A stretch of DNA of 64,000 bases from Papio anubis (lineage: Eukaryota > Chordata > Mammalia > Primates > Cercopithecidae): NCBI RefSeq assembly GCF_008728515.1, contig NC_044977.1, forward strand, positions 189,275,987 through 189,339,986. The letters run 5' to 3'. The position numbers were made by a program, and so were the translations under genes. Positions 22,555 to 33,475 of the stretch are shown here, piece after piece (positions within the stretch are counted from its first letter, which is position 1; each line of letters starts with the position of its first letter). The notes beneath the pieces are model-generated. The model worked only from the letters and a program-made list of their open reading frames with translations, did not search any database and was not told where the DNA came from.

Positions 22555-23169
22555 TGTATTAGTTTTCTGTTGCTGCATAGCAAACTCAGTGTCTTAATAC
22601 AACACAGATTTATTATCTCACAGTTTTTACGGGTTGGGTATTCAGTTAGCTGGGTCCTATGCTGAGCGTCTTACAAGACTAAAATCAAGGCGTTACCTGA
22701 GCTGTGCTCTTTCTGGAGCTAAGAGACCTCTTCACACTCATATGGTTGTTGGCAGAATTCGCTTCCTTGCAGCCTTGAGATGGAGGCCCCCATTCTCTTG
22801 CTGGTAGTCAGCTGGAAGCGACTCTCAGTCTTAGCAACCACTCCTTACCACACAGCGTCTTCCATCTTCAAAAACGCAACATGGAACCTCCCTTGCATCA
22901 GACCTTTCTCGTGCTTTAACTATCTCTGACTTCCGGAAAGGCCCAGTCTCTTTTAATGATTCACTTGATTAGGTCAGGTGTGCCCAATCTCCGTTTTTAT
23001 TAACTCAGTTGAGTTCATGTGGATTACACCTGTAAAGTCCTTTTTTCCATAGAACATAACAGGAGTCCTAGTTTCTCATATTTACAGATTCTGCCCACAC
23101 TGAGCTAGAGGGGATTACACAAACGGAACGGTGATCACAGGGGTGTCACGTTACGTTTCTGCCACCACA
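22555..23169. mobile_element. Probable old LTR-type repeat
   Basis: TGTATTAGTTTTCTGTTGC start, '...GCCACCACA' end, flanked by GATGG and GATGA. I recognise it as a common mammalian repeat but not the exact family. Confidence 0.6.
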
Positions 23170-23185
23170 GATGATTAGGAAGTTC

Positions 23186-23472
23186 CGGCAGGTGCGGTGG
23201 CTCACGCCTGTAATCAGCACTTTGGGAGGCCAAGGCGGGCAGATCACGAGGGCAGGGGATTGAGATCAGCCTGGCCAACATGGTGGAACCCTGTCTCTAC
23301 TAGAAATACAAAAATTAGCTGGGTGCAGTGGCATGCACCTGTAGTCCCAATTACTCAGTAGACTGAGGCAGGAAAATCGCTTGAACCCGGGAGGCAGACG
23401 TTGCAGTGAGCTGAGATCGCGCCACTTCACTCCAACCTGGGCAACAGAGCAATACTCCATCTCAAAAAAAAG
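23186..23472 (+). mobile_element. Alu with target-site duplication
   Basis: Complete Alu flanked by AGGAAGTTC at 23177-23185 and 23473-23481. Confidence 0.93.
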
Positions 23473-24045
23473 AGGAAGTTCTGCCATCAGGAGAATAAAT
23501 ATGGCTGGAATCTACCAACGCCTACTTTTGTTCTCCACATCAGCCTGTCAACTCTTGGAAGAAAAACATTATGACGGTTCTTTGGGAAACTGTTTCTAAA
23601 TTCTTTTAAACGCTTCTTACTTGTGACATGCAGATATTCCTCCAAATACACTCACTTCTTGAAATTTCTAAGTATGAGTTTTAGAATAAAAAAAAGTTTT
23701 AAATATAACTTCCTAGATTTTTCCTAATAAAATACAGATTATGGCAGAACTTTTATTTATTTCTTCTATTCTGCAGAACAGGCTTCTATTAAGGCATTCC
23801 AGGACTAATTTTTTATAGCTACATCACACTGGCAAATAAAATTCAGCACATTGAATAAAGCACTTCAATTACTTTCTCATGTACAACTACCAAACCCAAG
23901 TCACTCATATCCTCACCTAGTATTTTGAAAATAGCTTAAAACAAAAACTCAATAATGTGGTCTGTTACATTGTGTCTTGCCAATTTCTCACCTACAATCC
24001 AGCCTAGAGAAATGTTTGAATCTTGATTCTGTCACCTATATTGTT

Positions 24046-24349
24046 TTTTTTTTTTTTTTTTTTTTTAAAACGGAGTCTCGCTCTGTAGCCCAGGCTGGAG
24101 TGCAGTGGCCGGATCTCAGCTCACTGCAAGCTCCGCCTCCCGGGTTCCCGCCATTCTCCTGCCTCAGCCTCCCGAGTAGCTGGGACTACAGGCGCCCGAC
24201 ACCACGCCCGGCTAGTTTTTTATGTATTTTTAGTAGAGACGGGGTTTCATCGTGTTCGCCAGGATGGTCTCGATCTCCTGACCTTGTGATCCGCCCATCT
24301 CGGCCTCCCAAAGTGCTGGGATTACAGGCTTGAGCCACCGCGCCCGGCC
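24046..24349 (-). mobile_element. AluYR-type element with target-site duplication
   Basis: Young, nearly consensus Alu carrying the reverse complement of GAGATCCGGCCACTG, flanked by CACCTATATTGTT at 24033-24045 and 24352-24364. Confidence 0.95.
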
Positions 24350-24618
24350 TACACCTATATTGTTGTTCTTCCCTCATAGCTAGGTGTCAGTTGAAGAACG
24401 ATAAGCTTACCTTTACCTCATTCAACCTGATAATATACATGTTGACTGAAAACAGGAGAGAGCCAACAGGGCTGACTTTCAGTTTCAATTTTTTCTTTTC
24501 AGTTTTAATCCTTCGAGTGTTTTTTTGGGGGGGAAGTTCTTTATTGGAGGATGACCTTGTGTATGTAAGATACATTATATTGCGTATGTAAAATAATCTA
24601 CATGTTCAAAATTCCTGA

Positions 24619-24925
24619 TTTTTCTTTTTCTTTTTTTGAGATAGAGTCTCACTCCATTGCCCAGGCTGGAGTGCAATGGCATGATCTCGGCTCACTGCAA
24701 CCTCTGCCTCCCAGGTTCAAGCAATTCTCCTGCCTCAGCCTCCCAAGTAGCTGGGATTACAGGCACCTGCCACCATGCCCAGCTAATTTTTTTATTTTTA
24801 TTTTTAGTAGAGACGGGGTTTTGTCATGTTGGCCAGCCTGGTCTCAAACTCCTGACCTCAGGTGATCCACCTGCCTCAGCCTCTCAAAGTGCTGGAATTC
24901 CAGGCATAAGCCACCGTGCCCAGCC
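24619..24925 (-). mobile_element. AluS-like element
   Basis: Complete minus-strand Alu; AATTCCTGATT on the left and AATTCTTGATT on the right form an imperfect target-site duplication. Confidence 0.93.
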
Positions 24926-25583
24926 AATTCTTGATTTTTTTTTAAACAACTCATTACATATTACTTGTTTTCTCAATGATAACCTCAAACAATGATCATT
25001 CTTTACATTTTAACCAGAAAAAAAGGAAATACCCTCAACACCAATCTCACTTAATATATGTATTCCTGCATTTTCTAATTATTTTTGCACTTTGTAACTC
25101 TTGATTCCTTGTACATAAATGAACCACTTATTTTTCATAGCACTTTCCATATCTCACATGTGACCCTCACAAAACTTGTGAGTCAGGAGAGCTAGTGGTA
25201 TTGTTCTTAGGTAAAGAGCCAAGGCCAAAGAGGTATCAACAACCACATGGTTAGCAGCAGAGCCTTGACTAAAACCCAGGTTTGCTATCTCAGAGTCCAG
25301 GGCTCCTCTACTGTTCAGCAGAAGAAAATTACTTCGAAGCAAAATGCACCTTTGTCAGTTCTGTTTTGTCCACACCAAGCAGCCATTTTGCCTTCTGGGG
25401 CTGCTCTGATTTGTAATTTTGACATTTTGTTGGTGGGTGTCTGTACAGAAGGGGAACACAGATGGAACTGTTGGGCTTTGCAACTGGTATGAATCAAGCA
25501 GCACTTGTGGCTCCAGTGGGGTTAGAATCAAAGTCGTCTTCAGAAAGCAGATGCAGCCTGTGGTCAGAGGAGCTGCCGAAGCA

Positions 25584-25683
25584 GAGGCTGATATGCACAC
25601 AGTGTGCCTCCAGACAAACCAGGCTGAGGAGAGGCTGACGTGCACACAGTGTGCCTCCAGACAAACCAGGCTGAGGAGAGCCG
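25584..25683. repeat. 47-bp tandem duplication
   Basis: Two copies of a 47-bp unit starting GAGGCTGA and containing CACACAGTGTGCCTCCAGAC differ at only about two positions. It lies in unique DNA of ATP13A5 intron 1. Confidence 0.9.
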
Positions 25684-25876
25684 CCATGATTACTTTTCCT
25701 CCCAGCAGAGTATAATGATAAAATAATACCTATCAGTCATTGAGAACATTCCAACCTTCCTATGGAGGTTCCATGAGACAATGGTCAGGAGATAATCTGT
25801 GCATGTATTTGCACACACACACACACAGAGAGAAAGATTCCATGGATGCATAAGTGTGGGAAATGCGGTGCACTGT

Positions 25877-26152
25877 GGCTGGGTGAGGTGGCTCACGCCT
25901 ATAATCCCAGCACTTTAGGAGGTCGAGGCAGGAAGATCACTTGAGCCCAGGAGTTTGAGACCAGCCTGGAAAACATAGGGAGACTTCATCTCTACTGAAA
26001 TTTAAAAAAAATTAGCCAGCTGGTGTAGCACATGCCTGTGGTGCCAGCAATATGGGAGGCTGAGGCAGGAGGATTGCTTGTGCCTGGGAGATTGAGGCTG
26101 CAGTGAGCTATGATCACACCTCTGCACTCCAGCCTGTGTGGCAGAGCAAGAC
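25877..26152 (+). mobile_element. AluJ with microsatellite tail
   Basis: Diverged Alu ending 'GAGCAAGACCCTGACACACA', continuing into the CA/TA microsatellite. Confidence 0.92.
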
Positions 26153-26182
26153 CCTGACACACACACACACACACACACACAG

Positions 26183-26217
<35 letters not shown>

Positions 26218-26268
26218 GCACTATATATATATACACATACACACATACACACACACACACACACATAG
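26153..26268. repeat. Compound (CA)n-(TA)n microsatellite
   Basis: Alternating blocks of CA and TA repeats that directly follow the 3' end of the Alu at 25877-26152, so they replace its A-tail. Confidence 0.95.
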
Positions 26269-26321
26269 TGCTATACAGTGCACTGTAATGCTCCTTAAGA
26301 GATCACAGAAAACCGTAATAT

Positions 26322-26680
26322 TGATATGGTTTGAATGTGTCCTCCAAGGTTCTTGTGCTGGGAGGTGGGGTGAATAAGAGGCGATTAGATCACAAGGCTC
26401 TGCCCTTGTGAACATTATTTTCACTCTAGTGGGTTAGTTATTGCAAAGTGGGCTCATTATAAAGGCAAGTTGGGCCCCCTCTTACTCTCCTGCTCTCTTG
26501 TGCTCTCTTGCCCTTTTACCTTCCACCATGGGATGACTCAGCAAGAAGGCCCCCACCAGGCATGGCCCCTCAGCCTTGAACTTCCCGCCTCCAGAACCAT
26601 AACAAATAAATTTATTTTCTTTATAAATCACCCAGTCTGTGGTCTTCTGTTACAGCAACACAAAGCAGACCAAGACAAAT
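26322..26680 (+). mobile_element. MaLR solo LTR (MLT1-like)
   Basis: TTGATATGGTTTGAATGTG start, 'GACTCAGCAAGAAGGCCCCC' middle, AAATAAATTTATTTTCTTTA and 'AAGCAGACCAAGACA' end match a MaLR LTR. Confidence 0.85.
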
Positions 26681-27769
26681 ATACTCAAGATTTGAGAAGC
26701 CCTGCTGTTATTTGCGTAACCGTTTCACACAGTATTTCTCAAACCTAATGGGGAAGGAGAACAGGGAAACGTCTTATATAATACCTACTGCAGAAGATAT
26801 GTTTAGAAAAGCTGTATTACCTCATTTAATCTTCACCACAATCCCAAATGGTAGGTATTAGAGAGGTCAAATAACTTGCCTAACAGAACTAGAATTCAAC
26901 TCAGGTCAGCCTGAAGCCAAATCCCATTCCATTAAGTATGGAGCTATATAACCTGAAGGCTTCAGAATTATTTAGGGTCTTGTGTTGTGAAGGCTCCTGT
27001 GGGCTCTTAGAGAAGCCAAGGGTCCTGAGACAGCTAGAGAAGACAAGAAAAGTGTACTGCAAATGGAGAGGCTGAGGGAATCACCTGGGCAGGGCAGATT
27101 TTTAAGAAAAAGGCAGGTGAAGAAAAGGAGCCTATTATAGCTGGATAGTAGTGAGGAGGGTGGGGAGTGGATGGGAGTACGTTGGAAAAAACAATAAAGA
27201 CCTGTACAGTGAGAATATTGATTGCAGGGCTGTTGTAAGGTTTTGGGTAAAATGAAAACCTGTGTGTCAAGCACCTAGCACTGCACCGTAGCTGGGACAG
27301 TAAGCACTAGCAGGATGAGAACAGGAGATGGGAATGGTAACAGGGTTCAACTCTAGAGGCCAGTGCAAAGCTTTATATCCATGCTGAGCTCAGCAGAATC
27401 ACCCAAGACTGTGCTTGCACAATCTCACAGCATCGCCCCTCCATCCACTCAGGCTCTCCATGGCTGTTTGATTGAAGGAGTCCATTATTTGCCTCCACTG
27501 TCTCTAATGTTTACCACAATGACTCTCACGATTACCACTGATTGTTCACTTGAAATACTGAGTACAAGCAGAAGTTAGACTGGGCCAAAGGGAATCTTCC
27601 TCGAAGAAAGAGCAAGTGGGGTGAGGCTGTCAACATGTGACAGACCCCACTGCTGGGACTAAACTGTGCCCAGGTTTAGTTTGACCTACTGATGGTTTTC
27701 AAAAGATGAATTTGCTTTCAAAATTTATCATCAGGCTATCTCACATAAAAAGTCAGATTTCTGGCCTCC

Positions 27770-27793
27770 CTTTATTTATTTATTTATTTTTTA
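27770..27793. repeat. (TTTA)n microsatellite
   Basis: Short TTTA repeat in intron 1 of ATP13A5. Confidence 0.8.
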
Positions 27794-27819
27794 CCTTTTA
27801 GCTTTAAAAACATCTATTT

Positions 27820-27955
27820 CTAGAGTCTGGGAAGTCCAAGATCAAGGTGCTGGCAGATCCAGTGTCTGATGAGGACCCTCCTTCTGCTGCATAGATGGCC
27901 ATCTTTTCTCTGTGCCCTCACATGGTAGAAGGGACAAGGGAGATCTCTAGGGTCT
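27820..27955. mobile_element. Old MaLR/MER-like fragment
   Basis: 'GGGAAGTCCAAGATCAAGGT' and 'CCCTCACATGGTAGAAGGGA' are typical of old mammalian LTR repeats. The family is not fixed. Confidence 0.5.
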
Positions 27956-27959
27956 CTTT

Positions 27960-28092
27960 TCGTTTATTTATAATAGAAACGGGCTCTTTCTATGTTAACC
28001 AGGCTGGTCTCGAACTTCCAGCCTCAAGAGATCCTCCCACCTGAGCCTCCCAAAGTGCTGGGATTACAGGCATGAGCCACTGTGCCTGGCCA
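27960..28092 (-). mobile_element. Partial Alu
   Basis: Left-monomer part of a minus-strand Alu, from 'TAATAGAAACGGG' to 'GCCACTGTGCCTGGCC'. Confidence 0.85.
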
Positions 28093-28106
28093 GGGGTCTC
28101 TTTTCT

Positions 28107-28312
28107 TTTTTTAACTTCCAACTTTTAAGTTCAGGTGTACATGTGCAGGATGTGCAGGTTTGTTACATCGGTAAAAGTGTGCCATAGAGGTTTGCTGCAC
28201 AGATTGACCTGTCACCTAGGTGGTAAGCCCAGCATCAATTAGCTATTCTTCCTGATGCTCTCCCTCCTCCCACCTCCCACCTTCTGATAGGTCCCAGTGT
28301 GTGTTGTTCCCC
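28107..28312 (-). mobile_element. L1PA 3' end fragment
   Basis: Reverse complement of the primate L1 3' UTR ('AAGTTCAGGTGTACATGTGC', 'CTAGGTGGTAAGCCCAGCAT'). Confidence 0.88.
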
Positions 28313-29454
28313 ATCTGGCTTCCTTCTAAAAGACCAGCAATTGCAAGATCAGGACAACAATTTCCTGGAGCTAAGTCACAGCTTCCACAGTTCAGTCATC
28401 CCAGCTCCCTCGGGCCTACCTGAGTCCATGGATTCCCTGATCAACCAGAGTAGGATTTGCATCTGTGCTCTACGCCCCAGAATTCTGAAAAAGAAATCTA
28501 CAGCCATCTCTCCTTCCCCAGAACGAGTTAAGCTTACTTAACCTATTACTTAACTTACTTAACTCTATTAGGGATTCCTAATAGAAGTTTCTGGTGAGCG
28601 TCTGTAAAAGTGTTTGATCACCTGCAAAAATGAAGAAAACTGGGGCACCTGGCTCATTATTTAATCCTATGATACCAATGTCCTTTCTGTGAGTGAGAGA
28701 ATTAAAGTATCAGGCTATAAACTTTACAAATACAGCAACTAGTTAGAGAAGAATAAAGAGCAATGTAATTTTTTCCCGCACTCTTATCTACATGTTGAAA
28801 ACATCAGAGCTAACAGAATTGTTCAGCAGCGAACACAGGGGAATAGATTTTCGTTCTTTAAAAGCCTTCATTCTGAAGATTTCAAAGTGCTGTGCTATCG
28901 TCAAGCTTAGCGTGGTACAATAATGCAAGCCACAAGTATGAGCTGCCTTCATAATATTAACTTTCCTGGCAGCCACATTAAAGATGTAAAGAGAAGCAGG
29001 TGAAATTTTTACTTAACCTATCTAAAATATTGTCATTTCAATGTGTTAACAATATAAAAATTATTAATAAGATACTTTACTCTTTTTTGACTAAATTCTT
29101 CAAAATCTGGTGCGTATTTTATACATAAAGCATATTTTAGTGTGGACTAGCTACTTTTTTAGTGCTCAGAAACTACATGTGGCCTGTGGCTGCCTTACTG
29201 AACAACACAGACGTAGATGAAATCATGTTTCCTTCAATTAGCAAATAAGAATAGGTGGAGGGAGAGCCGGTATGGATTTGCCCCAGAACTCACAGGGAAC
29301 CAGGAGGCCAGCCAGGAAACTGACATCATTCTAATCTACAAACCATGTTCTCCAAGTTCTTTGGGGCCCCCAAATGTGCCCTCACTCTGAGCCTTCCCCC
29401 GTCTGTCTCTGTCTCCTTTCTTCACTCTCTAACTGGAGCTACCTGTTGTACGGT
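28313..29454. other. Unique sequence, no gene seen
   Basis: Intron 1 of ATP13A5 near exon 1. A short TTACTTAAC repeat occurs at 28530-28565. Confidence 0.5.
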
Positions 29455-29640
29455 GAACAGAACAGGATGTGGAGAAGCAGTGGGCTGGATTCCCAGTCTG
29501 TCCCTTGCAGGCTAATGACCTTGGGCAAGTTATTTAACCTCCCTGGTCTCAGATTTCTTTTCAATAAAATAGGATTAGTTCTTTCATCACTGAGTTCTGA
29601 GGATTATATAAAATCACAAATGTAAACACTTCAGCACCAA
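29455..29640 (+). mobile_element. MIR relic
   Basis: 'GACCTTGGGCAAGTTATTTA' and 'TTCAATAAAATAGGATTAGT' are MIR core sequence. Confidence 0.85.
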
Positions 29641-30264
29641 ATAAACACTATAGTTTTCAACTTTTTAATAATTATTTTTAAGTGTGTGTGTGTGTTTGAT
29701 GAAAAGAGCAGTGGGGAAATAATTGGAGACATGAGAAATTTTTAAAATATGTGTTAAAAATCTCAGGCCACATTCTACTCCTTCTTTAGTGGTTGATGCT
29801 TAAAACTTCTCTCCACGCTTATAAAAAGCATGACTTCAGCCCAAAGCCCCCTAAGCCTAGGTTATGCATACATACCCGAGGCATGAGAATAAAAAAGGAG
29901 TTCTTGTTTTCACTAGAGTTTGTTCAATCACACAGCAACCCAGATAATAAGGGGGAGACATCCCATTGAGCACCACGCGGGGCTCTACAAATACTGTAAA
30001 TGTCTGAGGAAACATCACAGGTTCATTGCATATGAAGATGGCAAGAATTCTATCATCCAGAGGTCGTAAGTTTCTCAGTCCCTGCAGGTTTCGCCACAAT
30101 AAAATGGTGCTTTGCAGCCCTTAAGGAACCTTACCAGACTGAAACCTTTCAAGGTCTTAAAGCCTGAAGTGCAAATGCTACACTCTATCTTCTAATTTAG
30201 CTGCAGTCCCTACTCACAGCATTGGGCACTTCGAGAAGACTAGTAAAATAAAGGGAAGACTCAC

Positions 30265-30327
30265 CAGTTCATCCTCCTCTCCCTGGTTGAGCAAAGCCCG
30301 ATGGTCCTTCTTACTGTTCTCCTCCAT
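30265..30327 (-). CDS. ATP13A5: ATP13A5 coding exon 1 (start codon, residues 1-21)
   Basis: Reading the minus strand from 30327, an ATG opens a 21-codon exon beginning MEENSKKDHRALLNQGEEDE and ending in Leu, followed by a GTGAG donor at 30260-30264. The peptide is hydrophilic and acidic, as expected for the cytosolic N-terminus of ATP13A5. The start is supported by an in-frame TAG directly before the ATG (30328-30330) and by the lack of any other ATG for about 150 bases upstream. The initiation context is mediocre: T at -3 but G at +4. The exon ends on a codon boundary, matching the phase of exon 2. I cannot locate the transcription start, and no convincing TATA box or CpG-rich promoter is visible. 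It is too short to stand out as an open reading frame and was found by homology to the known N-terminus. Confidence 0.93.
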
Positions 30328-30760
30328 CTAAACTCAGCCAGTGAGGATCTCTCCTGGCTAACTCCTTGGAGAAATGTCAGAATCCCTTGGGCTTCTGTGA
30401 ACTTGGAATCGTCAAGACTTGGGATTGCTCTTCTCGGGCGCTTTTAGAATCTCTTAACACACCTTGCCTATTAGACTAACAAAGGAAAGAAAGAAAATCT
30501 TCTCAGGAGCAGGATTGGTCTGTTAATCTGGTTGTTGTGGGGGTTTTTCCTAGGGTTTGTTTATTGAGCTAGATAAGAGTGCGTCAAGACTTGAGGAATG
30601 AAGGGGGAAGAAGCTGGCGAACTAGAAAGACAAATAATTTTGGATGCAATCCATAAATGTCTCTGCCAAGGAATGAAAATAGTCACTTTGCTAATAACCT
30701 AAGACAAAAGGATTAGCCAGTGAGAGATGTATAAAAACCCTGCAGACTTTGAAACTAATG
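30328..30760 (-). promoter_or_regulatory. ATP13A5 5' UTR / proximal upstream region
   Basis: This stretch directly upstream of the ATP13A5 ATG is unique sequence with no upstream ATG on the minus strand for at least ~150 bases. It must hold 5' UTR, and perhaps the promoter if the gene has no separate upstream non-coding exon. I see no CpG island or clear TATA box. GTTTAG before the ATG could also be a splice acceptor, though its pyrimidine tract is poor. Confidence 0.35.
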
Positions 30761-30814
30761 AACATATTGGGGGTGACAATGAGAATTGAAGGAAGGGAGA
30801 TAGGCTTATGATAG

Positions 30815-30990
30815 AGAATGTAGGAATCATTTTGGAATTAGGAAAATCTGAGTTCTAATCCCTGCTTTACTGAGGACCCTGGACAAATCACTTAAAATCT
30901 GAAATTTTGGTTTCTAGTACTTAACAATGTCAATAATAACTATACGGTCATATAAAGATTTAAGATGATATTCATAAAAGGCCAACGATA
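30815..30990 (+). mobile_element. MIR relic
   Basis: 'CTGAGTTCTAATCCCTGCTT' and 'GGACAAATCACTTAAAATCT' match MIR. Confidence 0.75.
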
Positions 30991-31516
30991 GCACCCACCA
31001 CACTCAGTAGGAGAGAAGTAATCATCATCACAATCATTATACTAACCAAGAAGAAAGACGCTTTAAAAAGTAAACTATATTAATAATGTCTTTTCATTTT
31101 CTCTTTAGAGTTTACAAAAGTTTCCAAATGAGCAAAGTAAGTAGAGGGAAGAGATGCTAGAAAGACCGAGGATTAAGGATATAGCCCAAATTTCAACACC
31201 ACTGAATTTGACATTTTCTTTAGAAAATAGGTATACCGTGATCCATTCCAGAGTTAGTTAATTTGTTTGTGGTGAAAACTTTTGTCATTTTATTGGCTCT
31301 TATTGTATCCTTGCACTTTGACTGTGGAAGAAAATGTGCCGTGAATGAAAACTGTTAGAGGATGATACTTGGCTGTTTCTGCTGACTGAAATAGTCATTG
31401 ATTGCCTTGAGCAGGCACAAGTGTCCAACTTGATGTTCAGGAGAGTTTGACGTGCTTTCTAACCAGGAGAAAGTGGCCGATGAGAATAAACAGAAAGACA
31501 ACTGCAGTTCTTCATG

Positions 31517-31811
31517 TTTGTTTGTTTGAGACAGAGTATTGCCCTGTCTCCCAGGCTGGAGTGCAATGGCACAATCTCTGCTCACTGCAACCTCCACTTC
31601 CCAGGCTCAAGAGATTCTCCTGCCTTAGCCTCCCGAGTAGCTGAGATTACAGGCACCCACCAGCAGGCCCGGCTAATTTTTGTACTTTTAGTAGAGATGG
31701 GGGGTTTCATCATGCTGGCCAGGCTGGTTTCGAACTCCTGACCTCAAATGATCTGCCCATCTCAGCCTCCCAAAGTGCTGAGATTACAGGCATGAGCCAC
31801 CACACCCAGCC
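31517..31811 (-). mobile_element. Alu
   Basis: Complete minus-strand Alu in the intergenic region upstream of ATP13A5, with a TTTG-rich head. Confidence 0.93.
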
Positions 31812-32289
31812 CGTTGTTGTTTTAGGAATAATTATACCAATTTTAAAAGCATTCCCCGACCTGTCCCCACAGACCCAAACAAAATGTGGTGGTGTTGTCT
31901 TCAAAAAAGATAATTTTTGTGTCATTAACACGATGGAAGAACTTTTTAAAAAACGCAACTGTCAGGTATTCTATTTACATTTAGGAGACTGTTCATCTAT
32001 GCTAGATTGTCATTGTCCCTCCTTCTCCCATAAAAGTTTGCTGGGAATCCATGTCATGGCTCATAGCTGTCCCTCTAACCATACCATGTGAAAAGGAGCA
32101 TTTGCTGGGCATCCCTGATACCATTCATGTTTTACTCATAGCTGAGTAATCAACATATCTAGAATTATTTTGCATTGCCTAAGTCATATGTATATAGTGA
32201 ATGTTATATAATATACCTGGCAGGTCTGTTTTAATTTGACTGAATAAAGATACAAATACTTTGTAAAAATATTAATAATAACAAGGTGG

Positions 32290-32470
32290 TCAGGGGAGAC
32301 ACTACAAAGACATGAGGAGCTTAGGGCACAAGGCTACCTGGGCAAAGAGGGTTCTGAGTAAAAGGAACATCAGGTGTCAAAATCCTGAAGTTGGTGGCCA
32401 GGAAGGAAGCCAGAGTGCCTAGGACAGTGTGCACAGCAAACAGAGTCAGAGGATCCCAGGAAGCAAAGCG
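32290..32470 (+). mobile_element. L2-like relic
   Basis: 'AAAAGGAACATCAGGTGTCA' and 'CAGAGTGCCTAGGACAGTGT' resemble the L2 3' region. Confidence 0.5.
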
Positions 32471-32744
32471 ACGTTGTGGACATATTTGGCACTCAGAGAA
32501 GATCGTTCTTTACGTCCCCCTTGTCTAAGTGATAAATTTTTTACGTGTGAGATAGAATTAATAGCAATGGCCAGAAAATAAACATAGACAGTAAAATGAT
32601 CTTTTATTGAATTTTGCATATGTAATTATGCCAGTAAAAATGATTTTTAAAAATAAAAAACAAAATAAAGATTACTGTACATAAAGAAGTAATCAATACT
32701 TTTCAACTATACTAAGACATTTTTTACTAGAGGAGAAAAATGTA

Positions 32745-33045
32745 GGCCGGGCGCGGTGGCTCAAGCCTGTAATCCCAGCACTTTGGGAGGCCGAGATGGG
32801 CGGATCACGAGGTCAGGAGATCGAGACCATCCTGGCTAACACAGTGAAACCCCGTCTCTACTAAAAATACAAAAAATTAGTCGGGCGTGGTGGTGGGCAC
32901 CTGTAGTCCCAGCTACTCGGGAGGCTGAGGCAGGAGAATGGCGTGAACCCGGGAGGCGGAGCTTGCAGTGAGCCGAGATTGCGCGACTGCACTCCAACCT
33001 GGGTGACAGAGCGAGACTCCGTCTCAAAAAAAAAAAAAAAAAAAA
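32745..33045 (+). mobile_element. AluY
   Basis: Close to consensus AluY ('GGCTCAAGCCTG' start, 20-base A-tail at 33026-33045). I could not find a clear target-site duplication. Confidence 0.93.
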
Positions 33046-33241
33046 GTATACATTTTAATTAATAGTAACATTATAGCAACTAATAAATGAATTTAATGAA
33101 ATAAAACACAGGCAAAAGGTAAATTTTGGGCAATTATTAAATCATTTCACTCATGGAACATTTTATTTTCTTGACCCATACTTTTTTCAAAAAGTGAACA
33201 AAAATTTGAAAAGCAAAATAAATCTCAACTTTAAAGGTATT

Positions 33242-33475
33242 ATTTTTGAGATGGAGTCTTGCTCTTGTTGCCCAGGCTGGAGCGCAATGTCGCGATCTCA
33301 GCTCACTGCAACCTCCGCCTCCCGGGTTCAAGGGATCTCCTGCCTCAGCCTCCCAAGTAGCTGGGATTACAGGCTGCAGCACCATGCCCAGCTAATTTTG
33401 TATTTTTAGTAGAGACAGGGTTTCTCCATGTTGATCAGGCTGGTCTTGAACTCCTGACCTCAGGTGATCCACCCA
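33242..33475 (-). mobile_element. 5'-truncated Alu
   Basis: Minus-strand Alu from 'GAGATGGAGTCTTGC' to 'GGTGATCCACCCACA', where it stops short; the first ~45 bases of the Alu are missing. It forms an inverted pair with the AluY 196 bases away. Confidence 0.9.

Larger units (their letters stand above)
8142..30327 (-). other. ATP13A5: ATP13A5 gene, 5' part (coding exons 1-5 and introns)
   Basis: Five coding exons on the minus strand join in frame to give the N-terminal ~178 residues of a P5B-type ATPase: exon 1 30265-30327, exon 2 9867-10040, exon 3 8974-9120, exon 4 8327-8397, exon 5 8142-8222. All donors are GT and all acceptors AG. The joined peptide closely resembles human ATP13A5 as I remember it. 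P5B ATPases are multi-pass membrane proteins of the endolysosomal and secretory system; ATP13A2 and ATP13A3 move polyamines, while the substrate of ATP13A5 is less settled. The catalytic domains lie in exons beyond the left edge; I searched 1-8141 by eye for the next exon and did not find it. Intron 1 is about 20 kb and packed with repeats; intron 4 is only 104 bp. The paralogue ATP13A4 lies upstream in the same orientation, as in human 3q29. Confidence 0.95.

Noticed and set aside
25584..25683. Possible CRISPR-like repeat
   Set aside because: Only two directly adjoining units without spacers, in a primate genome; it is a tandem duplication.
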